A stretch of DNA of 64,000 nt from Paludibacter propionicigenes WB4. Its GTDB lineage: Bacteria; Bacteroidota; Bacteroidia; Bacteroidales; Paludibacteraceae. The stretch is taken from assembly GCF_000183135.1 (NCBI RefSeq), contig NC_014734.1:3410001-3474000 (forward strand), written 5' to 3'. Positions 53,911-63,985 of this stretch are shown one piece after another (the stretch's first letter is position 1; the number at the start of each line of letters is the position of its first letter). The notes below the pieces were generated by a model. The model worked only from the letters and a program-made list of their open reading frames with translations. It did no database searches and was not told the DNA's origin. Position numbers and translations under genes: made by a program.

Positions 53911-56900
53911 ATAAAAAAAAGAGCTAAAATATTAGGTTTAGGCATCGATGGAATAATTTTATTTCTCGTGCTATTGTTGATGCAGGTTCAAACTGGTTCG
54001 ATACAGAGGCTTGTGTCTAAAGTAATTGTATCTGAACTGTCGAGCAAACTTCACACTAAAGTCACCATTGGGAAGATAGAGTACAGGCTTTTTAATGATA
54101 TCGCTATCCATGATTTATATGTTGAGGATCAGCAAAAAGATACCTTGCTGTTTGTTGAAAGAGCTGATGCTCATTTTAAATTCTGGAAATTTTTTCAGGG
54201 GAAAATTATTTTTACCTCCATTGAGTTGAATCAATTCTTTGGTAATCTTGTGATTGACAAGAATGGTCACTCCAATCTCGACTTTGTAATTAAAGCCTTT
54301 AAGACTCCTCCCAGCAAAGATTCTACACAGATAGAATATCGAATCAGTCGCTTCAAGATAAAAAACTCCAGGTTCAATTATTCCAATTATAAGGAATATA
54401 AAAAAATGCATGCGGGGGTATTCAATGCAAACCGATTGAAAATAAAGGATATCAATGCAGATATAGCATTGAATATTTATAAAAAAGACTCTATGGATGC
54501 GCACATCCGAAGCTTGAGTGCCCGCGAACAATCCGGCTTGACGCTGACAAATTTTAAAACAAGTATTTTAGTTTCAGCAAGCACAATCAATATCCCCTCT
54601 GTAGAGCTTAGATTGCCCAACTCGAACATTCGGTTAGAAGATATTAAACTCAAGTATAACAGTTCGTCTGATTTGCATCACTTTAATAATAAGGTGAAAT
54701 GGAATGCGCCTATTCGTCTATCTACCGTAGCACTTTCTGATTTGAGCGCGTTTGTGCCTGATTTCAAGAATGTAAAAGGAAAAGCTTCGCTCAAAGGTTT
54801 GATTACAGGAAGGTTGTCGAGCTTGAGATTTCAGAATATGCAAATTCGCTACGGAAACAATTTCTTATTGGATGCCGATTTAGACATAAATGGGCTGCCT
54901 AGCCTGAGCGAAGCGTTTATTTATGGTCAGATCAAGGAATTACGTTGTGAAAAGGGAGACGTGCAGGATTTTATTTCTGAGCTGACTCAGAGTCCGTTCT
55001 TACTTCCGAAAGAAGCAGCTCAACTTGGGCTTATCCGTTATAAAGGAAATGTGTCCGGGTTCCTGAATAACCTGGTACTTTATGGAAATTTGAGTACCAA
55101 TGTTGGTAATATCTCTACCGATATTTTACTGAAACTGGCTAATGACCTGAGAGATTTGACTTACAACGGAACAATTAAAACAGAAAATTTTCAGTTGGGT
55201 AGATTGTTGTCCAGTAAGCAATTGGGCAATGTGTCGTTTAATATAAATACTGTAGGAAGTAAAAAGGAAAATACACAGTTTCAGGGAACAATCAAGGCAA
55301 AAGTTTCAGAGTTGAAAATTAATAATTATACATACCGCGATATTCAGCTAAATGGAAAGTATGATGGGAAGGGCTATGATGGAGTTGTAGATTTACAAGA
55401 TCAGAATATAGATGCGCACTTTACGGGGAAAATTGATTTGACTCAGAAGTTGCCGGTCTGTGATTTCGATTTAAGAATGAAGAAGTTGAATGTAAATGCG
55501 CTGAATATAACTGATAAGTACCCCGGAGCGATTCTTTCTTTTAATGGTAAAACAAATATTGTTGGTAATTCTCTGGATAATATCAATGGATTCATCCAAT
55601 TTGATAGTATTCAGTTTAAAAATCAAAATAAAGTGCTTAATGTCAGCAATATTAAGTTTGTTTCGCGTATCGAAAATGATTTTACGCACTTTGGAATTAC
55701 TTCCGATTACGTGAATGGTTCATTTAGCGGTAATTTTAAATATAGTACCGTAGGACAGTCGATTAATAAAATAGTCCGTAAATATCTTCCATCGTTGTCA
55801 ACCAGTGTAAAGGAGCCTGCGCAAAAATTTCAAAATCACATTGATATTGACCTTCAGTTAGCAAATACGGCTGAAATATCCGATGTGCTGGATTTGTCTT
55901 ATACGCTAAAAGGACTCTCAACAATCAAAGGTTTTATTGATGAAAAATCAAATCTGATTGATATTTCCGCTAATTTCCCTAAACTGTCATCCAGCAAGCG
56001 CGAAATAGAAAATATAGCCTTGCATGTTGACAATCCATCCAAAGAATTGCAGTTTACTTCGAGAGCTCAGATGCACGAAAAAGATGGTTTGATGAATATT
56101 TTCTTAAAAGCATCTGCTGTTCAGGATTCGCTTAAAGCACAATTGGGATGGCAAAATGCCCAACAAGTAACCAATGCGGGCGAAATTAAATCAATAACAC
56201 GATTCTCCAATATTAATGGAAGAACTGTTGCCGACCTGGCTGTTTTACCAACACAGGTGATAATTTCCGATTCGGTTTGGAATATTCATCCCTGTAAGAT
56301 TAATTTCAAAGCTGACAGTACCATAAGTGTCCACAATTTTGTATTTGATAATAACAACAAGCAATTTATTCATATCAACGGTGTAGCTTCAAAAAATCAG
56401 AATGACAGTTTAAGCTTGTCTATGAATCAGTTGGATCTGGACTTCGTGATGGGGCTTCTCAAGTTGAGAGGCTTCAGAATAAGTGGTAAGGTTACCGGGC
56501 GAGCAACACTGCTGAGCGTCCTTCAACAGCCTATTTTTGAGGCAGATCTCGGGGTGCAGGCACTAAAACTAAATCAGGTTTTAGTAGGAGATGGGCAGAT
56601 TAATTCGAACTGGGATAAATTGAACAGTCATCTTCTGGCAAAGGGAACTTTTGTAAATGATAAGAAAGATACTGTGGTAGTTGCATCTTGCTTGTATAAT
56701 CCCAAAGCCGATACGATAAGTGTACTGTATGATGCACGTAAGTTTAGTATTGAATTCTTGTCGCCTTATTTTGAAAGTGTGGTGCATGATGTAAAAGGGC
56801 TGGCTACCGGTAAAATCAGGATGTTCGGACCACTTAAGCACGGTTTGTGTTTTGAGGGCGATGCATTTTTGGATAAAGGACAGGTAACAATGAAAATGCT

Positions 56901-58386
56901 TAAGACTACCTATTTCTTGAATGACTCGGTTCATATGAGAAAGAACTCAATTGAACTTAGAAACGTAAAATTATACGATCAGGATAAGAATCAGGCTAGT
57001 TTGAATGCTACTATAATGCACAACGGCTTTTTTCAACACATGAAATATGATGCCAGAATTATTGGAAAAAATATTATGGCTTTGAATACCACGGCTGAAG
57101 ATAATGACTATTTTTTTGGGAAAGCATATGCCAGCGGTACCGTACATGTTTATGGTGATGATAAAGTGGCTAATATTGACGTGGAGAAAGCGGTATCTCA
57201 ACCCCATACGAAATGTTATATTCAGATGGGTGGGGCTTCCAAAACTTCGGACAACAGTTTCATTCATTTCGTGAATAAGAATATAATCAATGCCAGAAAA
57301 GATACTAACACGGTTCGTAAATCTTCAGCTTCGTCCGGAGAGATGAATGTGAAGGTAAATTTACAAATTGAAGTTACTCCTGATGCCGAAATGGAATTGA
57401 TTATCGATCCAAAAGCAGGAGACAGAATCAGGGGTACCGGAAGCGGGAATTTGCAAATTAGTTTTGATACGTTTTCGGATATGAAACTTTATGGAACTTA
57501 CTCTATAAATAATGGGGATTATTTATTTGTGTTTAAAAATCTGATTCGTAAAGAGTTTAAAATTGATCAGGGAAGTACGTTGTCATGGACGGGCAGTCCG
57601 TATAATGCCAAAGGAAAAATTCGTGCGCTATACTCCTTGACTGCTTCACTCAAAGACTTGGATGAAACTTTGTCGACTACAACTACCCGAACAAGTATTC
57701 CTGTCAATTGTGTTCTGAAACTTTCGGATGATATTATGAAGCCTACTATAAACTTTGATATAGAATTGCCTCAGAGTGATGAAGGGGTGAAACAGCGTGT
57801 GAGGAATATAATTAACACGGACGAAATGATGAATCGTCAAATTCTTTATTTGTTGGTTTTCAATAAGTTTTATACTACCGATTATCTAAGCAATGCAAGT
57901 CTGGCAACTAACTTAGGAACCAATCAGGGACTTTCGCTTTTGACATCAACAGCTAGTGCTCAGCTCAATAACTGGATTTCGCAGACTTTCAAAAGTAATA
58001 ATCTGTCTCTTGGTTTTGATTATCAGGTGAACGATGCTGCTACCAGCGATATTCAGGCTCAGATATTTTATCAGCCGAACAATAGATTGATAATCAATGG
58101 AAATTTGGGATATAGAAATGATAATCTGATCAATAATACGAATAGATTTATAGGTGATGTCGATTTACAATGGCTGTTGACGGAATCCGGAAAATTACGA
58201 TTCAAAGCCTATAATCATACGGTCGATCGGTATACGCTAAGTAAAGCGACACAAACACAAGGAGTTGGATTTATGTACAAGGAAGACTTTAATAGCATGA
58301 ATGAACTTTTTAGCTACTATTGGCATTTCTTTGTAGGAAATAAAAAAAGTAATAAAGATGAAAAAGCAGTTTCTCCGAATAAATAG
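53911..58386 (+). CDS. TamB-like (DUF490) AsmA-superfamily envelope protein
   Basis: A giant of about 1491 residues: one N-terminal membrane helix (about 8-27, ILGLGIDGIILFLVLLLMQV), long repetitive beta-groove of AsmA/TamB type (LHTKVTIGKIEYRLFNDIAI..., FNGKTNIVGNSLDNINGFIQFDS) and the C-terminal DUF490 domain (last ~400 residues). Such proteins bridge the two membranes, in lipid transport or outer-membrane assembly. The start is a problem: no ATG precedes the membrane helix. The codon ATA at 53911 begins KKRAKILG, an ideal N terminus, and is 15 bases after the predicted transcription start. The frame is open to 53791. The DUF3256 gene overlaps its 3' end by 29 bases. Confidence 0.85.
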   Translation: MKKRAKILGLGIDGIILFLVLLLMQVQTGSIQRLVSKVIVSELSSKLHTKVTIGKIEYRLFNDIAIHDLYVEDQQKDTLLFVERADAHFKFWKFFQGKIIFTSIELNQFFGNLVIDKNGHSNLDFVIKAFKTPPSKDSTQIEYRISRFKIKNSRFNYSNYKEYKKMHAGVFNANRLKIKDINADIALNIYKKDSMDAHIRSLSAREQSGLTLTNFKTSILVSASTINIPSVELRLPNSNIRLEDIKLKYNSSSDLHHFNNKVKWNAPIRLSTVALSDLSAFVPDFKNVKGKASLKGLITGRLSSLRFQNMQIRYGNNFLLDADLDINGLPSLSEAFIYGQIKELRCEKGDVQDFISELTQSPFLLPKEAAQLGLIRYKGNVSGFLNNLVLYGNLSTNVGNISTDILLKLANDLRDLTYNGTIKTENFQLGRLLSSKQLGNVSFNINTVGSKKENTQFQGTIKAKVSELKINNYTYRDIQLNGKYDGKGYDGVVDLQDQNIDAHFTGKIDLTQKLPVCDFDLRMKKLNVNALNITDKYPGAILSFNGKTNIVGNSLDNINGFIQFDSIQFKNQNKVLNVSNIKFVSRIENDFTHFGITSDYVNGSFSGNFKYSTVGQSINKIVRKYLPSLSTSVKEPAQKFQNHIDIDLQLANTAEISDVLDLSYTLKGLSTIKGFIDEKSNLIDISANFPKLSSSKREIENIALHVDNPSKELQFTSRAQMHEKDGLMNIFLKASAVQDSLKAQLGWQNAQQVTNAGEIKSITRFSNINGRTVADLAVLPTQVIISDSVWNIHPCKINFKADSTISVHNFVFDNNNKQFIHINGVASKNQNDSLSLSMNQLDLDFVMGLLKLRGFRISGKVTGRATLLSVLQQPIFEADLGVQALKLNQVLVGDGQINSNWDKLNSHLLAKGTFVNDKKDTVVVASCLYNPKADTISVLYDARKFSIEFLSPYFESVVHDVKGLATGKIRMFGPLKHGLCFEGDAFLDKGQVTMKMLKTTYFLNDSVHMRKNSIELRNVKLYDQDKNQASLNATIMHNGFFQHMKYDARIIGKNIMALNTTAEDNDYFFGKAYASGTVHVYGDDKVANIDVEKAVSQPHTKCYIQMGGASKTSDNSFIHFVNKNIINARKDTNTVRKSSASSGEMNVKVNLQIEVTPDAEMELIIDPKAGDRIRGTGSGNLQISFDTFSDMKLYGTYSINNGDYLFVFKNLIRKEFKIDQGSTLSWTGSPYNAKGKIRALYSLTASLKDLDETLSTTTTRTSIPVNCVLKLSDDIMKPTINFDIELPQSDEGVKQRVRNIINTDEMMNRQILYLLVFNKFYTTDYLSNASLATNLGTNQGLSLLTSTASAQLNNWISQTFKSNNLSLGFDYQVNDAATSDIQAQIFYQPNNRLIINGNLGYRNDNLINNTNRFIGDVDLQWLLTESGKLRFKAYNHTVDRYTLSKATQTQGVGFMYKEDFNSMNELFSYYWHFFVGNKKSNKDEKAVSPNK

Positions 58387-59017
58387 TTTATTGATATTTA
58401 TCTGTTTAATGATAGCTCAGAGTTCATTTTCTCAAACTATAGAGGATTGTTATGTGGATATGCCGGATATTCTTAATCCTACTTTAAGCAGGCAAAACCG
58501 CTTGGAGCTGGTTGGATACCACAAAGCAAAGCAGAGCGACAGCGTTGTAAATAGATTCGGGAATCAGGCTTATCTGGTGAGTTTAGACTCTCTTGGCAAA
58601 AGAATTGTTGTTCGAAACTCTTCATCTTCAACATTCGAGATGAAGCTTTTGTCGCTAGAAAATAATGTGAAAGTAATTAGTATTATACGTACTGTATGTG
58701 CGCCGGTTTGCCTCTCAAGCGTAGAGTTTTACGATACAGCCTGGAATGCTATACCTCTTCAGTTTACAATGCCTAAGGCTATTGACTGGGTGAATGAAAG
58801 CGCGCTACCAAAAGATCAGGTAGATGTACAGTGGATAAAGAATAATCTGGATATCGGTTTCGTATCGCTGACTTTTACAAATCAAGGGCAGATGATTCAG
58901 GCAACAAATAACACGCTGGATTTCTTTAGTGAGGCTGATCGGAAATTGATATCGCCTTTTATGAATAATAGTCCTATTTTGTTTAAGCTTAGTGGACGAG
59001 TCTGGGTTCGAAATTGA
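58358..59017 (+). CDS. DUF3256 family exported protein
   Basis: A 219-residue protein with a signal peptide (1-26, ending SSFSQ). It fits DUF3256, a family I know only from Bacteroidales: TIEDCYVDMPDILNPTLSRQNRLELVGYHKA near the N terminus and TVCAPVCLSSVEFYDTAWNAI (about 108-128, two Cys, possibly a disulfide) in the middle. The function is unknown. Its ATG lies 29 bases inside the TamB-like gene, suggesting translational coupling; the two probably act together in the envelope. Confidence 0.75.
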   Translation: MKKQFLRINSLLIFICLMIAQSSFSQTIEDCYVDMPDILNPTLSRQNRLELVGYHKAKQSDSVVNRFGNQAYLVSLDSLGKRIVVRNSSSSTFEMKLLSLENNVKVISIIRTVCAPVCLSSVEFYDTAWNAIPLQFTMPKAIDWVNESALPKDQVDVQWIKNNLDIGFVSLTFTNQGQMIQATNNTLDFFSEADRKLISPFMNNSPILFKLSGRVWVRN

Positions 59018-59021
59018 TAAT

Positions 59022-59056
59022 AAAAAGCCCCGAACAAATTTGTTCGGGGCTTTTTT
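59022..59056. terminator. Bidirectional terminator between the DUF3256 gene and rpmE2
   Basis: AAAAAGCCCCGAACAAA and TTTGTTCGGGGCTTTTTT form a near-perfect stem with almost no loop. It serves both convergent genes. Confidence 0.9.
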
Positions 59057-59074
59057 ATTATGCGTTTATTGTGC

Positions 59075-59332
59075 TTATTTCTTTTCTCCGCGTTTTGCGT
59101 AACGAGTCATAAACTTATCAACACGTCCTGCTGTATCTACAAGTTTAGATTTACCTGTATAGAAAGGGTGTGATGAACTAGAAATTTCCATTTTAACCAC
59201 AGGATAAGTTACACCATCAATGTCGATAGTTTCTTTTGTGTTTACGGTTGAACGTGAAATAAATGTGTCGCCGTTTGACATATCTTTAAATGCTACCGGA
59301 CGATAATTTTCTGGATGGATTCCGCTTTTCAT
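59075..59332 (-). CDS. rpmE2: Large ribosomal subunit protein L31, type B
   Basis: An 85-residue ribosomal protein. [19 protein letters not shown] and [26 protein letters not shown] are characteristic, and the absence of the zinc-binding CxxC marks the type B (C-) form. It is the longer, zinc-independent version, usual in Bacteroidetes. A good promoter lies at 59378-59408. Confidence 0.96.
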   Translation of the reverse strand: MKSGIHPENYRPVAFKDMSNGDTFISRSTVNTKETIDIDGVTYPVVKMEISSSSHPFYTGKSKLVDTAGRVDKFMTRYAKRGEKK

Positions 59333-59377
59333 ATCTGTATGTTTTAATTATATTTTTCTTCTTGTTGTTTGGGCTTG

Positions 59378-59408
59378 CAAAAGTACTAATTTCTATCTAA
59401 TTATCAAA
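59378..59408 (-). promoter_or_regulatory. Predicted promoter of rpmE2
   Basis: On the minus strand TTTG (59405-59408), a 19-base spacer and TACTTTTG (59378-59385), 46 bases before the ATG. Confidence 0.65.
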
Positions 59409-59505
59409 CATTTTCCTGTAATTTTATTTTAATGGATAATTGAAACAGCTCTTGCTTGTGAATAATTTAAATATCTGATTGAAAATTAATTGTTTATCTT
59501 GCCTG

Positions 59506-60405
59506 TTATTTTGATCCTAAATACAAAAGGAACATCCCGATTAATACTCCAATCAGATCTACTATTTTGAGTTTTATATTTTTATCACGTAAAACAATGG
59601 CGCCGTATAAAAAAGGTACGATTACGCCCGAACGTCTTATAGTAGAAACTACCGAAATCATAGAGTGTGGCAGAGTTAAGGCGTAGAAATATATAAAATC
59701 AGCTGTTACCAGAAAAAAAGCAATGAAGGCGATTGACCATTTAAATTTGAAAGGAGTTGTTTTCTCTCGCGTGGGGGCCCACAGAAACAGGGTTATTATT
59801 CCCATAATGATAGCCTGGTAGTACGTGTAGTAAACCTGAACGGACATAACATCGTATCTGTTCATGAGGTATTTGTCGTACAATCCGCTGAGCGCTCCAG
59901 TGAGGGTTGCCATTACGATAAACCAAAACCATTTATTTGTTTTCAGCGATATACCCTCCTTTTTTCCTACAACCGAGAATAAGAAAAAAGAAATCAGGGT
60001 GACGCCAACTCCGGCAGTCTGATACCCGTTGAGTTTCTCTCCCAGCAACAAGGTGGCTCCTATCACAGTCCATACCGGCTGCGTGGCTTTAATAGGCGAA
60101 GCTAGTGAAAGTGGCAAGTGTTTTAATGCGAAATATGCAAATAGCCAGGATGTAAGTACGATGGCTGCTTTCAGTACGAATAACAGATGTGCATGAAAGT
60201 CAACACGAGGCACAAAAAAAACAGAGTCCTTGAGTAGATCCGGAAAAAATTCAGATATAAACAAAAAAGGAGTAAGAACTGCGCAAGAAAAAAGTATTGA
60301 GACTAAAATTACCGGAATAACAGCGTTTTCTTTTAAAGAAACTTTTTTGAAAACTTCGTATGAGCCCAGTAAAATAGCCGAAATAAATGCAAGAAATAAC
60401 CACAT
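59506..60405 (-). CDS. DMT superfamily (EamA) transporter
   Basis: A 299-residue inner-membrane protein with ten predicted helices as two EamA repeats. SLKENAVIPVILVSILF, LPLSLASPIKATQPVWTVIGATLLLGEKLNGYQTAGVGVTLI (about 95-140) and the second-half SVQVYYTYYQAIIMGIITLF and LTLPHSMISVVSTIRRSGVIVPFLYGAIVLRDK. Drug/metabolite exporters of this fold have diverse substrates; none is indicated. The short tail YLGSK ends the last helix. Confidence 0.85.
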   Translation of the reverse strand: MWLFLAFISAILLGSYEVFKKVSLKENAVIPVILVSILFSCAVLTPFLFISEFFPDLLKDSVFFVPRVDFHAHLLFVLKAAIVLTSWLFAYFALKHLPLSLASPIKATQPVWTVIGATLLLGEKLNGYQTAGVGVTLISFFLFSVVGKKEGISLKTNKWFWFIVMATLTGALSGLYDKYLMNRYDVMSVQVYYTYYQAIIMGIITLFLWAPTREKTTPFKFKWSIAFIAFFLVTADFIYFYALTLPHSMISVVSTIRRSGVIVPFLYGAIVLRDKNIKLKIVDLIGVLIGMFLLYLGSK

Positions 60406-60454
60406 AAAAAACTAATAAAAGGGAATTAATAATTCATAGTTCAAAAGGCACGAG

Positions 60455-61210
60455 TTAATTTATAAAGATATGGTCAGGATATTTAATATCGACCAAGTAT
60501 AGCCCGTGAGCAGGAACAGAAACGCCTGCTTTACAACGGTTTTTAGCTGCAATAACTGTTGCGAATTCGTCAGTATTCATTTTTCGTCGCCCCACTTCGA
60601 ATAGTGTGCCAACAATCGCACGAACCATATTTCGTAAAAAGCGGTCGGCTTCAATAGTGAAAACCCATTCATCGCCCTGTTGCGTCCATTCGGCATGATG
60701 AATTTGGCAATTGTTCGTTTTTACGTCAGTGTGAAGTTTGCTGAAGCTGGTAAAATCTTTAAATTTCGTAAGGGTTTTAGCTGCCAGATTCATCGCTTCA
60801 AAATCGAGCTTGTCGCTTTCTCGTACGGCGAGTTCATTTTTGAAAACATTTTTATTGGTGAAGATATGGTATTCATATCGACGGGAAATAGCATCGAAAC
60901 GTGCATGGGCGTCAGGCTTAACTTCAGCAATTTTATAAATAGAAATATCACCGGGCAGAAAACTGTTTAATTTGGCTACCAGATCAAATTCAGAAGGTAA
61001 AGCAGTCTCAAAATCAAAGTGAGCAACCATAAGTTTGGCGTGCACGCCGGCATCGGTTCTGCCTGCACCTACAATTTCAAGATTGGTGCGTAAAATGGTG
61101 CACAAAGCTCGTGTCAGTACTTCCTGAACTGAAATTCCATTGGGCTGCATTTGCCAGCCATGGTAAGCGGTGCCTTTGTAGGAGAAATATATGAAGTATC
61201 GTCGTTTCAC
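60455..61210 (-). CDS. truA: tRNA pseudouridine(38-40) synthase TruA
   Basis: A 251-residue enzyme forming pseudouridine at positions 38-40 of the tRNA anticodon arm. [22 protein letters not shown] (about 4-25) starts the fold; the catalytic Asp is in [12 protein letters not shown] (about 50-61); [13 protein letters not shown] and [20 protein letters not shown] follow. I use GTG at 61208-61210: no ATG fits, and the -7 box TATCTTTG (61215-61222) is only 4 bases upstream, so the mRNA is probably leaderless. The longer frame to 61300 would pass through that promoter. Confidence 0.9.
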   Translation of the reverse strand: MKRRYFIYFSYKGTAYHGWQMQPNGISVQEVLTRALCTILRTNLEIVGAGRTDAGVHAKLMVAHFDFETALPSEFDLVAKLNSFLPGDISIYKIAEVKPDAHARFDAISRRYEYHIFTNKNVFKNELAVRESDKLDFEAMNLAAKTLTKFKDFTSFSKLHTDVKTNNCQIHHAEWTQQGDEWVFTIEADRFLRNMVRAIVGTLFEVGRRKMNTDEFATVIAAKNRCKAGVSVPAHGLYLVDIKYPDHIFIN

Positions 61211-61214
61211 GCTG

Positions 61215-61222
61215 CAAAGATA
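61215..61222 (-). promoter_or_regulatory. Predicted -7 element of truA, abutting the start codon
   Basis: On the minus strand TATCTTTG ends 4 bases before the GTG at 61210. Given normal spacing, transcription would begin at or near the start codon. Confidence 0.55.
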
Positions 61223-61312
61223 CGGGTATTTCTTGGCTTTGCCAAGTGGAAGAGTGGCTGTTATTCTATCGGTTGGCACCGCATGCGCCTGCTGCTGCAA
61301 GTAGAAGACAGG

Positions 61313-63076
61313 TTATGAGAAAAGCTTTTCAATGGCGTCTGCATAATGCGACTCGATGACATTTCGTTTGATTTTTAAAGTGGGCGAAAGAAAACCATCG
61401 GCAGTGGTCCATTCGTCGGGCACTAGTTTGTAACGCTTAATTTGTTCGAAATCACCAAAGAACTGATTGTAGTGCTTTATCTCTTCCTGATAACGTTTTA
61501 CAATTGCAGGATGCTCTATCATTTCAGCATTGGTACTGTATTTGATTTTATGTTTATTACACCACGATTTTAAATAGATAAAATCGGGCGATAGTAATGC
61601 CGCTGCAAATTTTTTGTTTTCACCCAATACAATCATGTTTTCGATAAATGCCGATTCGGTGAATCTTGACTCTATTGCCTGCGGATTTACATATTTGCCA
61701 AACGAGGTTTTGAAAATGCTTTTTAAACGACCGGTAATTATCAGCTGACCTTCGGGTGTGAATTTGCCCGTGTCGCCGGTGTGGAACCAACCATCGTTAT
61801 CAATTGCCTGAGCGGTGAGAGCTGGGTCCTTGTAATAGCCTAGCATGACATTGTGACCACGACAGATTATTTCATCGCGTTCGGCTAATTTGACTTCAAC
61901 TCCCTGGAGCGGTAAGCCCACTGTCCCAAATTTACGACCATTTTCGCCACGTTGACTAACAGCTATTACGGGTGAAGTTTCGCTTAACCCATAACCCTCG
62001 AAAACAGGCATTCCTATGGCAGAGAAAAATGAAGCAATATGAGGTTGAATAGCCGATCCTCCCGATACAACTATGTCGAAATTGCCACCTATAGCAGCTC
62101 TCCATTTGGAATAAATCAGTTTTTCGGCCAGTTTATATTTGATATTATAATACCACCCCATTTCTTCTAATTGGAATTTGGTAGCCAAATTAAAAGCCCA
62201 ATAATAGATTATTTTGCTGAAAAAAGGCAGCTTTTTTCCTGATAGATAAAGTTTATCGTATATCTTTTCAAGCAACCGTGGTACGCACGACATCATCGTT
62301 GGATTTATTTCCTTGATGTTTTCTGCAATTGTACCAAGGCTCTCGGCATAATACACAGACATGCCGAGGTATTGATAAAGATACACCAACATACGCTCGT
62401 ATGCATGACAGAGTGGGAGGAAGCTCAATGCTTTGTTGCTCCACTTAGCAGGAATCGATTCAAGACTTTTTAATTGGCTTACTATGTTTTGGTGAGAAAG
62501 CATTACACCTTTTTGACTTCCGGTAGTGCCTGAAGTATAGATGATAGTTGCTAAATCATCGGGTTTTATTGAAGCTTTGAGCTGTATAAGTTTGTCTGGC
62601 TGGCGATTTTCTTTGCCTAGCGTTATAAGCTGGTCGAGGTATTTATACTCGCTGTTTTCATCAGAGAACGTAAATATTTCTTTTAGTGTCTTGATTTCAG
62701 GAAGGATGGGTTTAAGCTTGGTTCTAAGCTCTTTCCCTTCGATGAAAATCATTTTCATCTCGGCATGATTAAGTATGTGGCTGTAATCATTCTGGCTGAT
62801 AGTGGGATAAATAGGAATAGAAACTGCTCCGATTTGCATCGCCGCAAAATCAAGCATGTTCCACTCGGGGCGGTTGCTGCTAACAATCCCTATTTTGTCG
62901 CCCGGCTGAATGCCTAATGCCAGCATGCCATAACTTAGGTCATTGGTTAGTTCCACATATTCACAGATGCTGAATTTTTTCCAAGCACCTTCGCGTTTGC
63001 ACACCAAAGCTGCATCCTGATCCGGATAATTTTCAATATAATTATCCAGCAGATCAAATAATCTGGTTACGTTCAT
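61313..63076 (-). CDS. AMP-forming acyl-CoA ligase (long-chain fatty acid type)
   Basis: A 587-residue adenylate-forming enzyme. The P-loop-like motif TIIYTSGTTGSQKGVMLSHQN (about 177-197), FEGYGLSETSPVIAVS (about 353-368) and GWFHTGDTGKFTPEGQLIITGRLKSIFKTSFGKYVNP (about 424-460, including hinge and A8 motif) are all present. It resembles FadD-like long-chain acyl-CoA synthetases of Bacteroidetes. The C-terminal catalytic Lys is in the LKIKRNVIESHY region. It lies between purU (42 bases downstream) and truA. Confidence 0.9.
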   Translation of the reverse strand: MNVTRLFDLLDNYIENYPDQDAALVCKREGAWKKFSICEYVELTNDLSYGMLALGIQPGDKIGIVSSNRPEWNMLDFAAMQIGAVSIPIYPTISQNDYSHILNHAEMKMIFIEGKELRTKLKPILPEIKTLKEIFTFSDENSEYKYLDQLITLGKENRQPDKLIQLKASIKPDDLATIIYTSGTTGSQKGVMLSHQNIVSQLKSLESIPAKWSNKALSFLPLCHAYERMLVYLYQYLGMSVYYAESLGTIAENIKEINPTMMSCVPRLLEKIYDKLYLSGKKLPFFSKIIYYWAFNLATKFQLEEMGWYYNIKYKLAEKLIYSKWRAAIGGNFDIVVSGGSAIQPHIASFFSAIGMPVFEGYGLSETSPVIAVSQRGENGRKFGTVGLPLQGVEVKLAERDEIICRGHNVMLGYYKDPALTAQAIDNDGWFHTGDTGKFTPEGQLIITGRLKSIFKTSFGKYVNPQAIESRFTESAFIENMIVLGENKKFAAALLSPDFIYLKSWCNKHKIKYSTNAEMIEHPAIVKRYQEEIKHYNQFFGDFEQIKRYKLVPDEWTTADGFLSPTLKIKRNVIESHYADAIEKLFS

Positions 63077-63118
63077 CTGATAGTATAAAACTAAAGTAAT
63101 AAATAAAAGTTTTGTTAT

Positions 63119-63985
63119 TTACTGAAACACAATTGTTCTGTTCTTGTACGCCAGAATTTTTCTGTCGATGTGTTTCTCTACAGCATGGGATAGTACGATT
63201 TTTTCTAAATCACGTCCTTTTTTAATTAGTTCTTCTACCGTGTCTTTGTGCGAAATATGAGTTACATCTTGTTCTATAATCGGACCGGCATCTAAGTCGC
63301 TGGTAACATAGTGACTGGTGGCACCAATTACTTTTACGCCACGCTCATGAGCAGCATGATAGGGCTTTGCACCGGCAAAAGCAGGTAAAAAAGAGTGATG
63401 GATATTTATAATCCTGTTTGGGTAGTGATCGATAAAATCAGCAGATAGGACCTGCATATATCTTGCCAGTACGCAGAATGTTATACCGTGTTTTTTTAGT
63501 AGTTCCAGTTGTTTGGCTTCTTGTTCGGCCTTGTTTTCTTTAGTAACAGGAATAACATGATATTCAATTCCGAAGCGGTTAGCCACACTTTCCATGTCGG
63601 GATGATTGCTTATGATAAGCGGAATTTCAACTTCCCATTCGCCCGCTGCATAGCGTGCCAGCAGGTCGTAGAGGCAATGTGACATTTTAGAAACGAAAAT
63701 AGCCATTCTTGGTTTTGTGTCGGCAAAGTAAAGACGGAAGCTCATGCTATAGCGAACAGCAATAAGAGTCTCGAAATACTCTTCAATTTTATCCTTTGGA
63801 ATTTGAAATAGGGTTAAGTCCCACTCTACGCGCATGAAAAAAACCTTTTCTTCGCGGTTCACGTATTGGTCTAAATATAGAATATTGCCTTTGTGTTGGT
63901 TAATAAATTCAGTAACTACAGCTAAAATACCCGGTTTGTCAGGACAGTGCATTAATAACACTGCCGTATTTCCATTTTGTTTCAT
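63119..63985 (-). CDS. purU: Formyltetrahydrofolate deformylase
   Basis: A 288-residue enzyme releasing formate from 10-formyl-THF. An N-terminal ACT domain (about 7-85; LLMHCPDKPGILAVVTEFINQHKGNI) precedes the formyltransferase-fold catalytic domain (about 90-288) with RYMQVLSADFIDHYPNRIINIHHSFLPAFAGAKPYHAAHERGVKVIGATSHYVTSDLDAGPIIEQD, including the Asn, His and Asp triad. Length is canonical. It is the first gene of the minus-strand purU-acyl-CoA ligase pair, starting near the window edge. Confidence 0.95.
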   Translation of the reverse strand: MKQNGNTAVLLMHCPDKPGILAVVTEFINQHKGNILYLDQYVNREEKVFFMRVEWDLTLFQIPKDKIEEYFETLIAVRYSMSFRLYFADTKPRMAIFVSKMSHCLYDLLARYAAGEWEVEIPLIISNHPDMESVANRFGIEYHVIPVTKENKAEQEAKQLELLKKHGITFCVLARYMQVLSADFIDHYPNRIINIHHSFLPAFAGAKPYHAAHERGVKVIGATSHYVTSDLDAGPIIEQDVTHISHKDTVEELIKKGRDLEKIVLSHAVEKHIDRKILAYKNRTIVFQ

